64,000 nucleotides of DNA, from the NCBI RefSeq assembly GCF_032118995.1, contig NC_092649.1, forward strand, positions 21,265,832 to 21,329,831, given 5' to 3'. A model generated the notes under the pieces. That model worked only from the letters and a program-made list of their open reading frames with translations. It made no database searches and was not told where the DNA came from. Source of the stretch: Asterias amurensis. Lineage: Eukaryota; Echinodermata; Asteroidea; Forcipulatida; Asteriidae. Shown here in pieces: positions 22,701 to 31,941 of the stretch. The stretch's first letter is position 1. Every line of letters starts with the position of its first letter. Both the position numbers and the translations under genes were made by a program.

Positions 22701-25700
22701 GGGTTGTAGGTCACAGCATTCATTAACCAAACCATCAGATTGCACTCGCAGTTTAAAAACACTTCGCTCATGTAAGGATGGACTGGGCTTTGGCTGAATA
22801 AACTTTAGCTTCAGTTTAAATGGCTTGGAATATTAACTTTGCAATCAATCCTTCTTTGAAATGTTACAGCTTCCTTGGAATATTGATGCACAGTTCATAT
22901 TCATATTGCTGCTAAGTTTTCTATATAATCAATGACTCTGTTTTGGTTACAGATGTGCAGGTATTGAGCATTTCATTCTGCAAATCATTAAAAAGTTACC
23001 AGATATGGAGTTTATTCTGAATGAGCGAGATTGGCCTCAGAGCCAGAAGTTTACGACTCCTCAGCCAGTTTTATCATTCAGTAAAGTAAGTCACTTCTTT
23101 TCATCAATGATTTGTAACACTTTATATGGACACTGGTGCATGTATTTGGTTTGCGGTAACACCATGTGTGTATCTACTTGCTGGGTAGATTATTTTCTTT
23201 TAGAGAACTTGTCTTGCTTTATATTCTACTACTGCGGATTAAATTTACGGAATTCAGGAGACTTCTCAGTTCTGAAAAGAGCTGTCCTGCTTTTTAACCA
23301 CTATGTGGGTGCTAGGTTGGAAATCGGCCGGGACTACTACATTCGCTTGAGTGGATCGAGGGGACTTCTATTAACTTCACGACCGCAGAGAGAGTTCTTA
23401 ATTGGTCTCAACGTTTCGACTAGTCATCATCAGGAAAATATGATCTAAAGCAAGACAAGTTCTCAAAAGAACATTCTACCTAGCAAGTAGGTAGGCCTAC
23501 CCACTTGGTATACTGCAATACCTCACCATTGCATCAAGTCAACCTTTTCAAAAATCTTGGGTGGAATTACTGTTACTTTGTATGCATCTTACAACATTTC
23601 ATTACAATGGCCATTGCATGTATAGACCCCTTGCTTTGACGGCCATCTTTGATAAAATGTGCACGCGTGAAGAGGTACCAATTTTCAATTGTTTGTCGTC
23701 AAAGACTTTGGTCTTTGACGACTTGTGTTATTCATCTATACTGGACGGTTGTAGACTTTTAAAAAAGCAACAGTGTGTGTCTTTCTTTGCACTCTGAGAA
23801 ACAAACAAGAAACTATTGACAAGCAAGTTGTCTTTAACTCAGCTTGATTTTGTTTTATACTCAGGTTGATTCTCAGCATTATGATATCATGTATCCTGCC
23901 TGGACCTTCTGGGAAGGAGGCCCAGCTGTATGGCCGTTGTTTCCTACTGGCCTTGGGCGATGGGACCTATTCAGAGAGTCACTTGATAAGTATGCATTGT
24001 TTTGATTTTATACGCATAAAGAAAGGGGTGTGCATTTATCAGCCCTGGAATTTCATGACGACCACACGGAAGCCTTCGTTACCTAGTCTTGGCCTTGGTG
24101 CCCTTTCAAAAGTTTCCCATCATTTTCCAATGGAAGGGCCCTTTCCAAAGTGAAAATGACCTTGCCCTTTCAAAGATGAAATTCCAGGCCTGTTTATGTT
24201 TATTTTTCTTAACTGTTAAAGGAACACGTTGCCTTGGATCGGTCGAGTTGGTGTTTGAAAAGCGTTCTGTAACCGTTTGTTGTAAAATGTATATGGTTAG
24301 AAAGATATTGTAAAAGTAGAATACAATGATCTACACAAATATGCCTCGAAATTGCGTGGTTTTCTTTTTACCCTGTCAACTAACACGGTCAGCCATTTAT
24401 GGGAGTCAAAATTTTGACTCCCATAAATGGCCGACCGTGAGAGTTTGCGATGTAAAAGGAAAACCGTGCAATCTCGAGTGATACTTGTGTGGATCATTAT
24501 ATTCTACTTTTAAAACATCTTTCTAACCATATGCATTTCATAACAAACGGTTTCAAACGCTTTTAATAGACCAACTCGTTCGATCCAAGGCAACGTGTTC
24601 CTTTAAGCTGTTTATACCCATTTCATTCAATCCTAAAGTTATGAGATGACCTAAAAAGAAGCAAAAATGTCAAAATACTTTTCAAAAAATTGACAAGGAT
24701 GAAGAAAGAACACTCAAGCCAGTTTCAAAACCCCAAACCACATGTGTGGTGGGGTACACACAATATGTGTAACAAAGCTAGGGTTAGGATGTTTAACTGG
24801 TTAACTGTTCATCATGAAACAATTTTAAAATCAATTTCCAAATTACCTTTACTATTAAATGAAGCTGACATTAGAAACAATAAAATAAAAAAAACTACAG
24901 CCCAGTTAACAAAAATATGCACACAATTAAGACTTTCATTTTCTTGATAACATTAGCCCCCAGGGAGAATAATTGACTTGATTTCCTCAGGCTGTGTTTT
25001 CACATGTTTAAAGATGGCCTTGTGATCTTCCTCTTGACCAATCAGGATGCAGGAGCTATATTCTCAGGTATATATGAATGTCCGGTGTGAATGTACTTGA
25101 TTGTGTTTGATTGACAGGGAAGCAAAAGACATCCCATGGGAGCAGAAGGAAACAAAGGCTTTCTTTAGAGGTTCCAGGTTAGTTTGTAGCATTTCCTTCA
25201 ACATAACATGAATACATTTTGTTCACTTTAAACTCCTGCAAAGATCTGCGAATGTCGCCTCAAGTTTGCTGTCATTCCTTCATAGACACGGAAGTGTCTT
25301 GGTCGAGCGGTTAAGAGCACCGAATTCAAACTTTGGTGTTTCTGATCAGCAGAGTGTGGGTTCGAATCCCTAGCCGTGACTTTTGTGTTCTTAGGCAAGA
25401 CACTTAACCATTGCTTCGTTCTTCGAATGGGACGTAAAGCCGTTGGTCCCATGTGTTGTGTAACGCATGTAAAAGAACCCAAAGTACTTTTTGAAAAGAG
25501 GAGGGGTTCACCCCAGTGTTCCTGGCTGTGGCTGCTGTATGCGCTGTAGCACCTTGTAAAAACCCTTATAAGCTGCTAAATAATTGTGTCTCAAATTTCG
25601 TCACTGCAACTACCTATCTTTCTGAATGTTTGTATATACTCAGCGCCTTGAGTACCTTGTTTGGCAGATACGTGCGCTATATAAGACTTTGGTCTTATAT

Positions 25701-28552
25701 TACCCTGAAACAGACATCGGCTTGACCAGCGCTGAGGAAGTATGCTCTTGCATGCTGGATCGAAAACATCTGGACAAAAATCACTGGGCAGGCTTGAGCT
25801 TCCACATGGCACTCCACTTGATGAATTTATGAAACTCCTGTACATTTCCCAAGGAACAGTCCAAGAGCTTAAAGATTTGACCTCAGAACAACCTCCCTAA
25901 TTTATTATATACGATTCGCTGCACCAAAGCCCAAGTGTATTACCTTGGCCCTCCTACCACATTTATGATCACCTACAGAAATTGATAGGAAGGTACATGT
26001 AGACAATCGGCCGGGACTACTACTTTAGCTTTAGTGGATTGCGGAAAAAAAAAATTGGTTTGCAGTAACACCATGTGTGTATCTACTTGCCAGGTAGAGT
26101 TTGTTCCTGTTTTGTTTTGTATTGTTGTAACGGGCACATCCACCACAAGCCTCGGCTTTTAGGATGATGCCTCCATGTGTATGTGGAAATAAATGTTATA
26201 TTGATTGATTGAACTGTCTTTCTTTATTCTACTACCGCGGAGTAGATTTTATCGGATGTTTTGGAGACTTCTCAGTTCTGAAAAGAACTGTCCTGCTTTT
26301 TAACTACCGGTACTACCTGGGCGGAAGGTATAGAAAATTAAGTGAGACTATTACTTTGGCTTGTCGTTATTAACTTAGCTACCTCGGAGAGAGTTCTTAA
26401 TTGCTCTCAACATTTCAACTAGCTTGCTCTTGTCATCTTGTTCCGTCCAGGTAGTCAGGTAGTAGTAAAAAAGCAAGACATTTTTAGAAATTAGAAGTTC
26501 CCAGAATTTCGAAAATCTACTCTGCGGCAGTAGAATATGAAGCAAGACAAGTTCTCAAAGAAAAATAGTCTACCGCAAACCAAATATATATTGATATCTC
26601 ACCATGCAATGCCTCAAATCCCCTAATATTATTAACCCTGCCATACTATTATTTTGTTGATGTTGATAGGACGACTGCAGAAAGGGATCCATTGGTTATA
26701 CTCTCTAGAGATGATGGGGATCTTGTAGATGCACAGTACACCAAGAATCAAGCATGGAAATCAGATGCAGTAAGTTGGATTGTTTCTAAGCTAGTCGCAA
26801 CAGAAGTCCTTATTGCACTTAAAGGAACACGTTGCCTTGGATCGGTTGAGTTGGTATTTGAAAAGCGTTCTGTAACCGTTTGTTATAAAATGCATATGGG
26901 TAGAAAGATGTTGTAAAAGTAGAATATAATGATCCACACAAGTATCACTCAAAATTGCACGGTTTTCCTTTTACCTTGTCGACTAACACGGTCGGCCATT
27001 GACTCCCATAAATGGCTGACCCTGTTACAAAACCACGCAATTTCTAGGCAAATTTGTGTGGATCGTTGTATTCTACTTTGAAAAATCTTTCCAACCAATA
27101 TGCATTTTATAACAATCGGTTATCAATCAATCAATCAAACGTAATTTGTATAGCGCCTAAATCAAAAGTTTGCTCAAAGGCGCTGAGGCACAGAAGAAAT
27201 AAAAAGTCATTGATGGTAGGCCTCCTGAAAAAAGTGGGCTTTCAGAAGTGCCTTAAATGTGTTGAGTGATGTTGTGTCCCTGATGTGATTGGGAAGTTTA
27301 TTCCAGAGTTTGGGTCCATTTACCGAGAAGGCTCTATCGGCAAAAGTGATGTGACTTGTTCTTGGAACTACAAAGTATGGTGAACAGGAGCTGTTTGACC
27401 GAAGGAGTCTCCGTTCAGCACCAACTTGCAGAATGTCTATGATGTAATGAGGGGCTTGTTGATGTAAGGCCTCGAACATGAGAACGATGACCTTGAAGTC
27501 GATCCTTTGTTGGATTGGGAGCCAGTGTAGTGTGATTAGTTCCGGGGTGATAGAGTCGAACTTGCGTTTCTTTGTGATGAGTCTGGCAGCTGTTCGTTGC
27601 ACATTAATTAGCCTCCTTTTGAGTTTTTGGCTGATTCCAATCAGAAGACTGTTGCAATAGTCGAGTCTTGAAGTGACCAAAGTGTATGTGCACTGCAAGC
27701 TTGGTTGCGTCGACAGTCAGTAGTCTGCGGGCCCTGCCGATGTTAGTGAGGTAGAAGTTGGCAGTCTTGATGATGCTTGAAACTTGCGCGGACATGGTCA
27801 TTGCAGGGTCAAACATGACTCCAAGATTTCTGACTGGCTTGGTTTCGACTAAGACACCAACTCCTGCAACTTTAACTGATTGAAGATGAAACTTGGCGAG
27901 TTGTGCTCTGAAACCGATCGCTATTACCTCGGTCTTGTCAGCGTTGAGTTTGAGAAAATTAGTTGACATCCAGGCCTGTACCTCAGTTATGCAGTCTTCG
28001 ACTTTTGATACATTTTGAAGGACCTCAGAAGACTTGACAGGGCAGATAGATGTGTAAATCTGGTTACAAACGTTTTTTTATGGACCAACTTGTTCGATCC
28101 AAGGCAACTTGTTCCTTTAAGTCGTGTTCCCATGATGGACATGTTTGATTTTTTCTTCCACTGTGACTGTGACTAAATTGACTGAAGAATCCATTCAACC
28201 CTACTCTTGTGAACTAGTATGTCAGCCCTTATACTGAAGAAGATTTTCTTACTTTATTTCTAAGGATCAAATATCATGCTTGATGATAATGAATTGAATT
28301 TACTCTTCATTGTCATTCACCAGGACACTCTATATATGCCACCAGCCAAAGAGGTCAGCCTTGAAGATCACTGCAAGTACAAGTAAGAAGTCCAGCCCCA
28401 TCTTACATATCTCCTTGTCTGTCTGTCTGTCTGTCTGTCTCTGTTTGTCTGTCTCTGTTTGTTTGTCTCTGTATCTGCCACCAGCCAAAGAGGTCAGCCT
28501 TGAAAGCTCACTGCAAGTTAAAGTAAGAACTCCAATCCGTCTTACATATCTC

Positions 28553-28587
<35 letters not shown>

Positions 28588-28590
28588 GCC

Positions 28591-28629
<39 letters not shown>

Positions 28630-31581
28630 GTTTGTTTGTCTCTGTATCTGCCACCAGCCAAAGAGGTCAGCCTTGAAAGCTCACTGCAAGTTAAAGTAAG
28701 AAAGTATGAACTCCAACCTCCGTAAAGTAAATTTATAAAGCAATCAAAACACACAAGCAATATAAAAATGATGGGTTCTTTAAAAGTTCCAAATGACAGG
28801 CTATATTTTCTGCGAGGTTTGTGGAGCTATATTTTGAAGTATGGAACCAATTACTTTAAAGCACCATGTAATGGTTAAAAATGGTCTCTTCATTCCAATT
28901 CAATGTTAAATCGACTGAACTCTCTTGTATTTCAGGTACTTATTTAATTTCCGTGGTGTGGCTGCCAGTTTCCGCTTGAAGCATCTGTTTCTGTGCGAGT
29001 CTTTAGTGTTCCATGTTGGTGATGAGTGGTTGGAATTCTTCTACCCAGCTCTCAAACCATGGGTGCATTATATACCCGTGTCTAAGGATCTCAAAGAAAC
29101 CAGGTACATATATATCAGTTTTAATGCAAACATTTGTTATGGCAACGGTTTTGAAACCCAACATTTATGTGTATGAACTATCTGAGATTTTAGAAGACAA
29201 ACAGTGTTGAATCGGAGGCCTGATGCTTCTTTCTTGAAGTTGCAAGGTGTGTGTATCTACTTACCAGGTAGACTTTGTCAGAATTAAAGTCAAACCAAAT
29301 GAATGCTGATTATCTTTACTTAAACCATGAAGCTCTGTTGGATTCAAACTTTTCAATTCTCATCAATATCCTCCAGTCTAATCCACACCCAACATGTTAT
29401 TTAAAACCAGGGTTTAAACTTTAATGAGTTTTTGGAAACTGCTGATAGTGTCGTTGGTTGTTCCCATACATTGGTGTCTTCATGATTGCTAAAGTGAAAA
29501 CTTTTACCAGCAACTGTTTCTTCAGTGTAATCAGTTCCAGTAATATGTGAGTGAATATGTAGTGATGTGTTTTAGAATTTAAATTGTGTGTATTGATTTT
29601 CTCTGTACAGGAATTTGATAGAATTTGCAAAAGCCAATGATCAAGTTGCAAGGGATATAGCTAAACGGTAAGCTATGACCAAATCTTTCGATACATGTCA
29701 GGACTGACCCCTGTTGGCCTCAAGACATTTGGTGATTCAAAACTAATTATTTTTAGATTGAATTGAATTATGATATTTGTGATGTATCAAACTGGTTTGA
29801 GGCCCTATTTCATACAGCTGCTTAAGCAGAAAAAAATTTCCCAACACCTTTATGCTAAGCAGAAATGAGCAGGATACAGTCACAAATTGTACTTGCGACA
29901 CGTTAGTGCTGGGACTCAACCCCACACTCTGCTGATCTGAAACACCAGAGCTTGAGTTTTGGTGGTCTGATCTACTTGGGCACGCCACGCCACAAATGAT
30001 GGATGAGATTGGTGTCAGCGAGGCATTTGTACTTGAGTCTTGAGGTTGTGTTTGAATGTTAAAGTCACCTGGAAGTGGTATTTTTTTTTAATAAAGCTTT
30101 TGTCACTAAAATATGTGTTTTTACGAGAGGAATGTGAATAAAAAGTTAACTAAGGTTTAAAAATATTAGTTTTGATTGTATTTACACATTTACGAGTAGG
30201 CCCCGACCCGAGAGGGCGCTGTTCGTGACGTAATTCAAGGCGCGATATTTGAAGAGAAAATTTGTAGTCAGGCCCCCGTACATTACGTCTGGGAACATGG
30301 CACAAAACAAATTTAGACACGATTTTACACACATAAGTACATTGAAACTTGAACATGTTGAACGCCTAGTGGTTTTTACATTAGCTATTGCTGCTATTTT
30401 TATTTAACTATGCGACTTTTTAGTGACCAAATGGGTTGTAAGATGTGGGTCTGCCTACGTATTATTATAGAAATACGGCCACGGAGCAGACTGCACGCAC
30501 GCACTATGGCTGCTGTATAATGTGCGGACGGTCACATAGGACCTGCACGCACGGTGAATCGCATGCGGTACCAAAAGAAAATCGTGTCACTTGGAAAAAG
30601 CTAAAAACATAACCTCAAAGTTCAAACTTACCCGCAATTTTTTCACGTTTAGCAAATGCTCCTCTGGGTTCGTCACGTCTTTCAGATACCTTCTTCGATT
30701 TCCCACTAGCTGGAAAAATTGTTGGGACGGCGTCGTGTTTAAGAATGGCTCTTCTCGTCATGTCAAATGAGTGGTGTATCCCGGATTCGAAGCACGACGG
30801 CTCGAAGTGTTCGCTGCATAGCGCTGAGAAAGACGTCGGACCGGACCACTTTGCTCTAGTTAATCTGACTTTTGCAGCCCACAACCGCCTATACTTGGGA
30901 TCTGCAGGAAATAGATGAAGACTGACCCCATCTTTAGTTGTTTTGCTGCATCCAGCAGCAATACACCTGGTCGGCATTGCCGGAAAAATGCCAGAAAAAA
31001 CCTTTTTCGCAGCGTACAATTTCACATCTTAGAATTACATGTACTTTTGCACGTGTGTTTATCTACGCATCGAGGCAAAGTCTTCCTTTTCCTACGTCAC
31101 AAAAGGGGTAGGCGGAGTCAACCCCCCAGCACTTAATTAATTTATTTAACATATAAATCGTGACAAACAATTACTCAAAAAATTGTTTTATTGTTAATAA
31201 ACATATACTCTTATGTTTAAAAGAAAACAAATCCTATTTCCAGGTGCCTTCAAGTAGATCAGGTGTGTCCCTTAGCTCGTCTGGTAAGGAATTCCAGAGA
31301 CGCGGTGCGCAGCTGGAAAAGGCACGGTCTCCGTAACTTGCCAGATGAGTTTTGGGAACATAGAGTATGTGTGATGATGATGACAATCTTTTATCTGGTA
31401 TCACTGTAATATAATATTCATTGATTTGTGTTTTTTCAGAGGGAGAGACTTCATCTGGAATAATCTACGCATGGAGGATATCTCTTGCTATTGGAGGAAG
31501 CTTCTTAAAGAATACTCAAAACTTATCAAATATAAAGTGGTTCGTAACAAAGAGCTGCAACAAATACTACCACAGGAGTAA
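19714..31581 (+). CDS. POGLUT1: Protein O-glucosyltransferase 1 (Rumi/KTELC1)
   Basis: Eleven coding exons: 19714-19873, 21206-21296, 21760-21909, 22953-23085, 23865-23989, 25118-25177, 26670-26769, 28324-28382, 28936-29103, 29611-29667 and 31440-31581. All splice sites are GT-AG and phases agree, giving 414 aa (human 392). An N-terminal signal peptide ([16 protein letters not shown]) precedes the CAP10/GT90 glycosyltransferase domain. Conserved stretches are [31 protein letters not shown] (carrying the catalytic-site Asp of the family), [50 protein letters not shown] and [15 protein letters not shown]. The enzyme adds O-glucose to EGF repeats of Notch-like proteins in the ER. The C-terminus ends LQQILPQE and lacks the KDEL-like signal (KTEL in human). 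The first in-frame ATG is used; a second lies two codons on. Confidence 0.96.
20094..20190 (+). repeat. 10-11 bp tandem repeat (ACCGGAAAA units)
   Basis: About nine imperfect units of 'accggaaaactacc' and 'accggaaaatacc' type in POGLUT1 intron 1. Non-coding. Confidence 0.85.
20455..20540. repeat. Long hairpin repeat (family G)
   Basis: 'gtgataacgtaaccctcctc' and 'gaggagggttacgttatc' form a hairpin with a short central loop (ccgccagctgccgg), flanked by 'gttgcgat' and 'cgcaacta'. Single arms of the same repeat occur at 45755-45790 and 48384-48430. Confidence 0.8.
20625..21060 (-). repeat. SINE family T, interrupted by a hAT-like MITE
   Basis: A minus-strand SINE with the tail at left ('tgttcgtttgtttag') and the tRNA-like head at right ('aaccacttgaccactgac', 'ccgggattcaaacctgc'). 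The MITE at 20880-21004 splits the head. Matches 45880-46175 (plus strand) and 10721-10925. Confidence 0.7.
20880..21004. mobile_element. hAT-like MITE family D with 8-bp target duplication
   Basis: Inverted ends 'ggataactttccgccaccac' and 'gtggtggcgccatacagaaa' (then 'cttttcc'), with 'tttttcactcatttttac' and 'attgaggtaaattagat' inside. It is flanked on both sides by CTTGAGAT (20872-20879 and 21005-21012), an 8-bp duplication of SINE sequence. Eight-bp duplications are typical of hAT elements. Confidence 0.8.
21310..21700. other. Unclassified stretch, POGLUT1 intron 2
   Basis: No exon was recognised. 'aactgtgcaagtctcac' near 21336 recurs near 55238, so part of this stretch may be a dispersed repeat. 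An open frame at 21385-21693 has no recognisable family motif. Confidence 0.35.
22150..22335. repeat. Repeat family K
   Basis: 'aggccttatacttcctggag', 'aattgcctccatgcccc', 'ttaccaaggagaaaatgccc' and 'catacaggcctg' match 16845-17010. The ends are inverted 'caggcct' and 'aggcctg'. Lies in POGLUT1 intron 3. Confidence 0.6.
23140..23535. repeat. Repeat family E, near full length
   Basis: 'tttgcggtaacaccatgtg', 'tctacttgctgggtag', 'tctcagttctgaaaagagc', 'tcaacgtttcgactag' and 'catcatcaggaaa', ending 'acctcaccattgc'. Orientation is opposite to the copy at 1135-1495. Lies in POGLUT1 intron 4. Confidence 0.65.
24040..24195. repeat. Repeat family K
   Basis: 'cagccctggaatttcatgac', 'cttggtgccctttcaaaa' and 'tgaaattccaggcctg' show the inverted ends and core of the family. 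Next to MITE B copy 4. Confidence 0.5.
24216..24606. mobile_element. TTAA MITE family B, copy 4 (best palindrome)
   Basis: TTAA flanks at 24216-24219 and 24603-24606. The central dyad reads 'agtcaaaattttgactccc', so the element folds almost end to end. Termini are AGGAACACGTTGCCTTGGAT and its inverse. About 390 bp, in POGLUT1 intron 5. Confidence 0.88.
25288..25700 (+). repeat. tRNA-derived SINE family S, near full length
   Basis: The tRNA-like head contains 'tggtcgagcggttaagagc' (A box) and 'gggttcgaatccctagcc' (B box). The body has 'gacacttaaccattgcttcg', 'gggacgtaaagcc' and 'agcaccttgtaaaaaccc'. The tail is 'gcgctatataagacttt'. It is the best template for this family in the window. A Leu- or Ser-type tRNA origin is likely from the long variable region. 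Lies in POGLUT1 intron 6. Confidence 0.75.
25999..26610. repeat. Repeat family E with a nested LINE 3' end
   Basis: Two partial family E units ('gggactactactttagc', 'acaccatgtgtgtatctac', 'ctactaccgcggagtag', 'actacctgggcgg'). At about 26105-26212 one is interrupted by 'gtaacgggcacatccaccac ... aaataaatgttatattgatt', which ends in a short ATTG repeat. This is the 3' end of a CR1-like LINE. Confidence 0.65.
26819..28120. mobile_element. TTAA MITE family B split by a LINE, copy 5
   Basis: TTAA at 26819-26822 and 28117-28120. MITE sequence runs to about 27120 ('tttataacaatcggtta') and resumes at about 28062 ('ggttacaaacg ... ccaaggcaacttgttccttt'). The split repeats 'ggtta', a likely 5-bp LINE target duplication. 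The MITE is therefore older than the LINE. Confidence 0.85.
27121..28061 (-). mobile_element. CR1-like LINE, 5'-truncated
   Basis: On the minus strand it encodes the C-terminal part of a reverse transcriptase protein in two overlapping frames. 27969-27604 gives [14 protein letters not shown] and [14 protein letters not shown]. 27698-27207 gives [39 protein letters not shown] and [18 protein letters not shown]. These motifs are typical of CR1/L2-clade LINEs. A frameshift separates the two parts near 27700, so it is inactive. The 3' end is a TTGA repeat (plus strand 'tcaatcaatcaatcaa'). It lies in POGLUT1 intron 7, inside MITE B copy 5. Confidence 0.88.
28405..28640. repeat. (CTGT)n microsatellite in two blocks
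   Basis: 'ctgt' runs at about 28411-28472 and 28553-28640, with CTGTTTGT interruptions. Each block is followed by a degenerate copy of POGLUT1 exon 8. Confidence 0.9.
28473..28527 (+). pseudogene. Degenerate copy of POGLUT1 exon 8 (first extra copy)
   Basis: Repeats 'gccaccagccaaagaggtca' and continues 'gccttgaaagctcactgcaa' then 'gttaaagtaag'. Relative to the true exon (28324-28382) the 'gaagatcactgc' segment reads 'gaaagctcactgc', a one-base gain that shifts the frame, and the DHCKYK codons are lost. A donor-like 'aagtaag' is kept. Its inclusion would disrupt the protein. Confidence 0.75.
28640..28703 (+). pseudogene. Degenerate copy of POGLUT1 exon 8 (second extra copy)
   Basis: Nearly identical to the copy at 28473-28527, with the same one-base gain, so these two share a more recent duplication with the microsatellite between them. 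Spacing from the previous copy is about 163 bp, against 148 bp between the true exon and copy one. Confidence 0.75.
29808..29990. repeat. GGCCC foldback MITE arm joined to a SINE head
   Basis: 29800-29895 matches the left arm of the GGGCCCAATTTCAT family ('ggccctatttcatacagct', 'gcttaagcag'). 29905-29985 resembles the SINE family S head in reverse ('gctgatctgaaacaccagag'). Confidence 0.5.
30000..30061 (-). mobile_element. LINE remnant, downstream part
   Basis: On the minus strand this reads [11 protein letters not shown] and then a stop, the usual last residues of CR1-type LINE proteins. It continues the LINE piece at 31244-31375. The THAP element at 30058-31248 lies between them, so one LINE copy was split by that insertion. 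Confidence 0.65.
30058..31248 (-). mobile_element. THAP-bearing TIR element (Kolobok-like)
   Basis: The ends are inverted and similar: plus-strand TTAAAGTCACCTGGAAG at 30058 faces a right end whose reverse complement is TTGAAGGCACCTGGAAA. The flanking tetranucleotides TTAA and TTGA suggest a TTAA duplication with one change. Both subterminal regions are AT-rich and hold a TGACGTA motif. About 1.19 kb. The interior carries a THAP-domain exon on the minus strand and no recognisable catalytic domain, so the copy looks non-autonomous. Kolobok elements are known for TTAA duplications and THAP-domain transposases. A P-element relative is the alternative. It sits inside a LINE in POGLUT1 intron 10. 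Confidence 0.65.
30632..30977 (-). CDS. THAP-domain exon
   Basis: An open exon from ATG at 30977 to a strong donor (ATTGCGG|GTAAGT) at 30632, 115 codons plus one base. The N-terminal THAP zinc finger is complete: C5, C10, C54 and H57 form the C2CH ligands ([17 protein letters not shown]). The conserved Pro24 in HLFP, Trp33, Phe58 and a terminal AVPTIFP box (83-89) are all present. A Lys/Arg-rich linker follows ([13 protein letters not shown]). THAP domains bind DNA in transposases and in host regulators derived from them. An in-frame ATG 16 codons upstream (31025) is possible. No following exon was found at lower coordinates. It is antisense to POGLUT1 and inside its intron. Confidence 0.8.
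31244..31375 (-). mobile_element. LINE remnant, upstream part
   Basis: The minus-strand translation gives [16 protein letters not shown] then [20 protein letters not shown], a clear C-terminal block of a CR1/RTE-type LINE protein. The rest of its C-terminus is at 30000-30061, beyond the THAP element. Confidence 0.75.
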
Positions 31582-31591
31582 TGTACACACG

Positions 31592-31941
31592 TGAAGGCAC
31601 TGGACACTATTGGTAATTACTCCAAATGATTGTTAGCACAAAAACTTACTTGGTAACGAGAAATGGAGTTGATAGTAAAAAACATTGTGAGAAACAGCTC
31701 CCTCTGAATCAACATATTTTTTTGAGAAAGAAGTAATTTCTCACTGAATTATTTGAATTAAATTTGAGACCTCAGGAATTCAAGCATCTGAAAGCACACA
31801 ATTTGTGCGACAAAGGTGTTTTTCTTCCATTATTCTCTCGCACCTTCAACTTTGGAGGTTTTTTATTTTGTGCATATGTTAAGATACACCAAGTGAGAAG
31901 ACTGGTCTTTGACAACAACCAATAGTGTCTAGGGTCTTTAA
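31592..31941. mobile_element. TTAA MITE family A, copy 4
   Basis: 'aaggcactggacactattgg' at the left and 'caatagtgtctagggtcttt' plus TTAA at the right. The left TTAA is no longer intact (gtgaagg). About 350 bp, with an internal deletion around the 'gacctcag' block. Confidence 0.8.

Noticed and set aside
25288-25390. Possible tRNA gene (A and B boxes present)
   Set aside because: The stems do not pair well and the same block heads several SINE copies with a shared non-tRNA body.
28310-28760. Open frames rich in CLSV and TDRQ repeats
   Set aside because: They translate the CTGT microsatellite and the decayed exon 8 copies, and do not belong to a separate gene.
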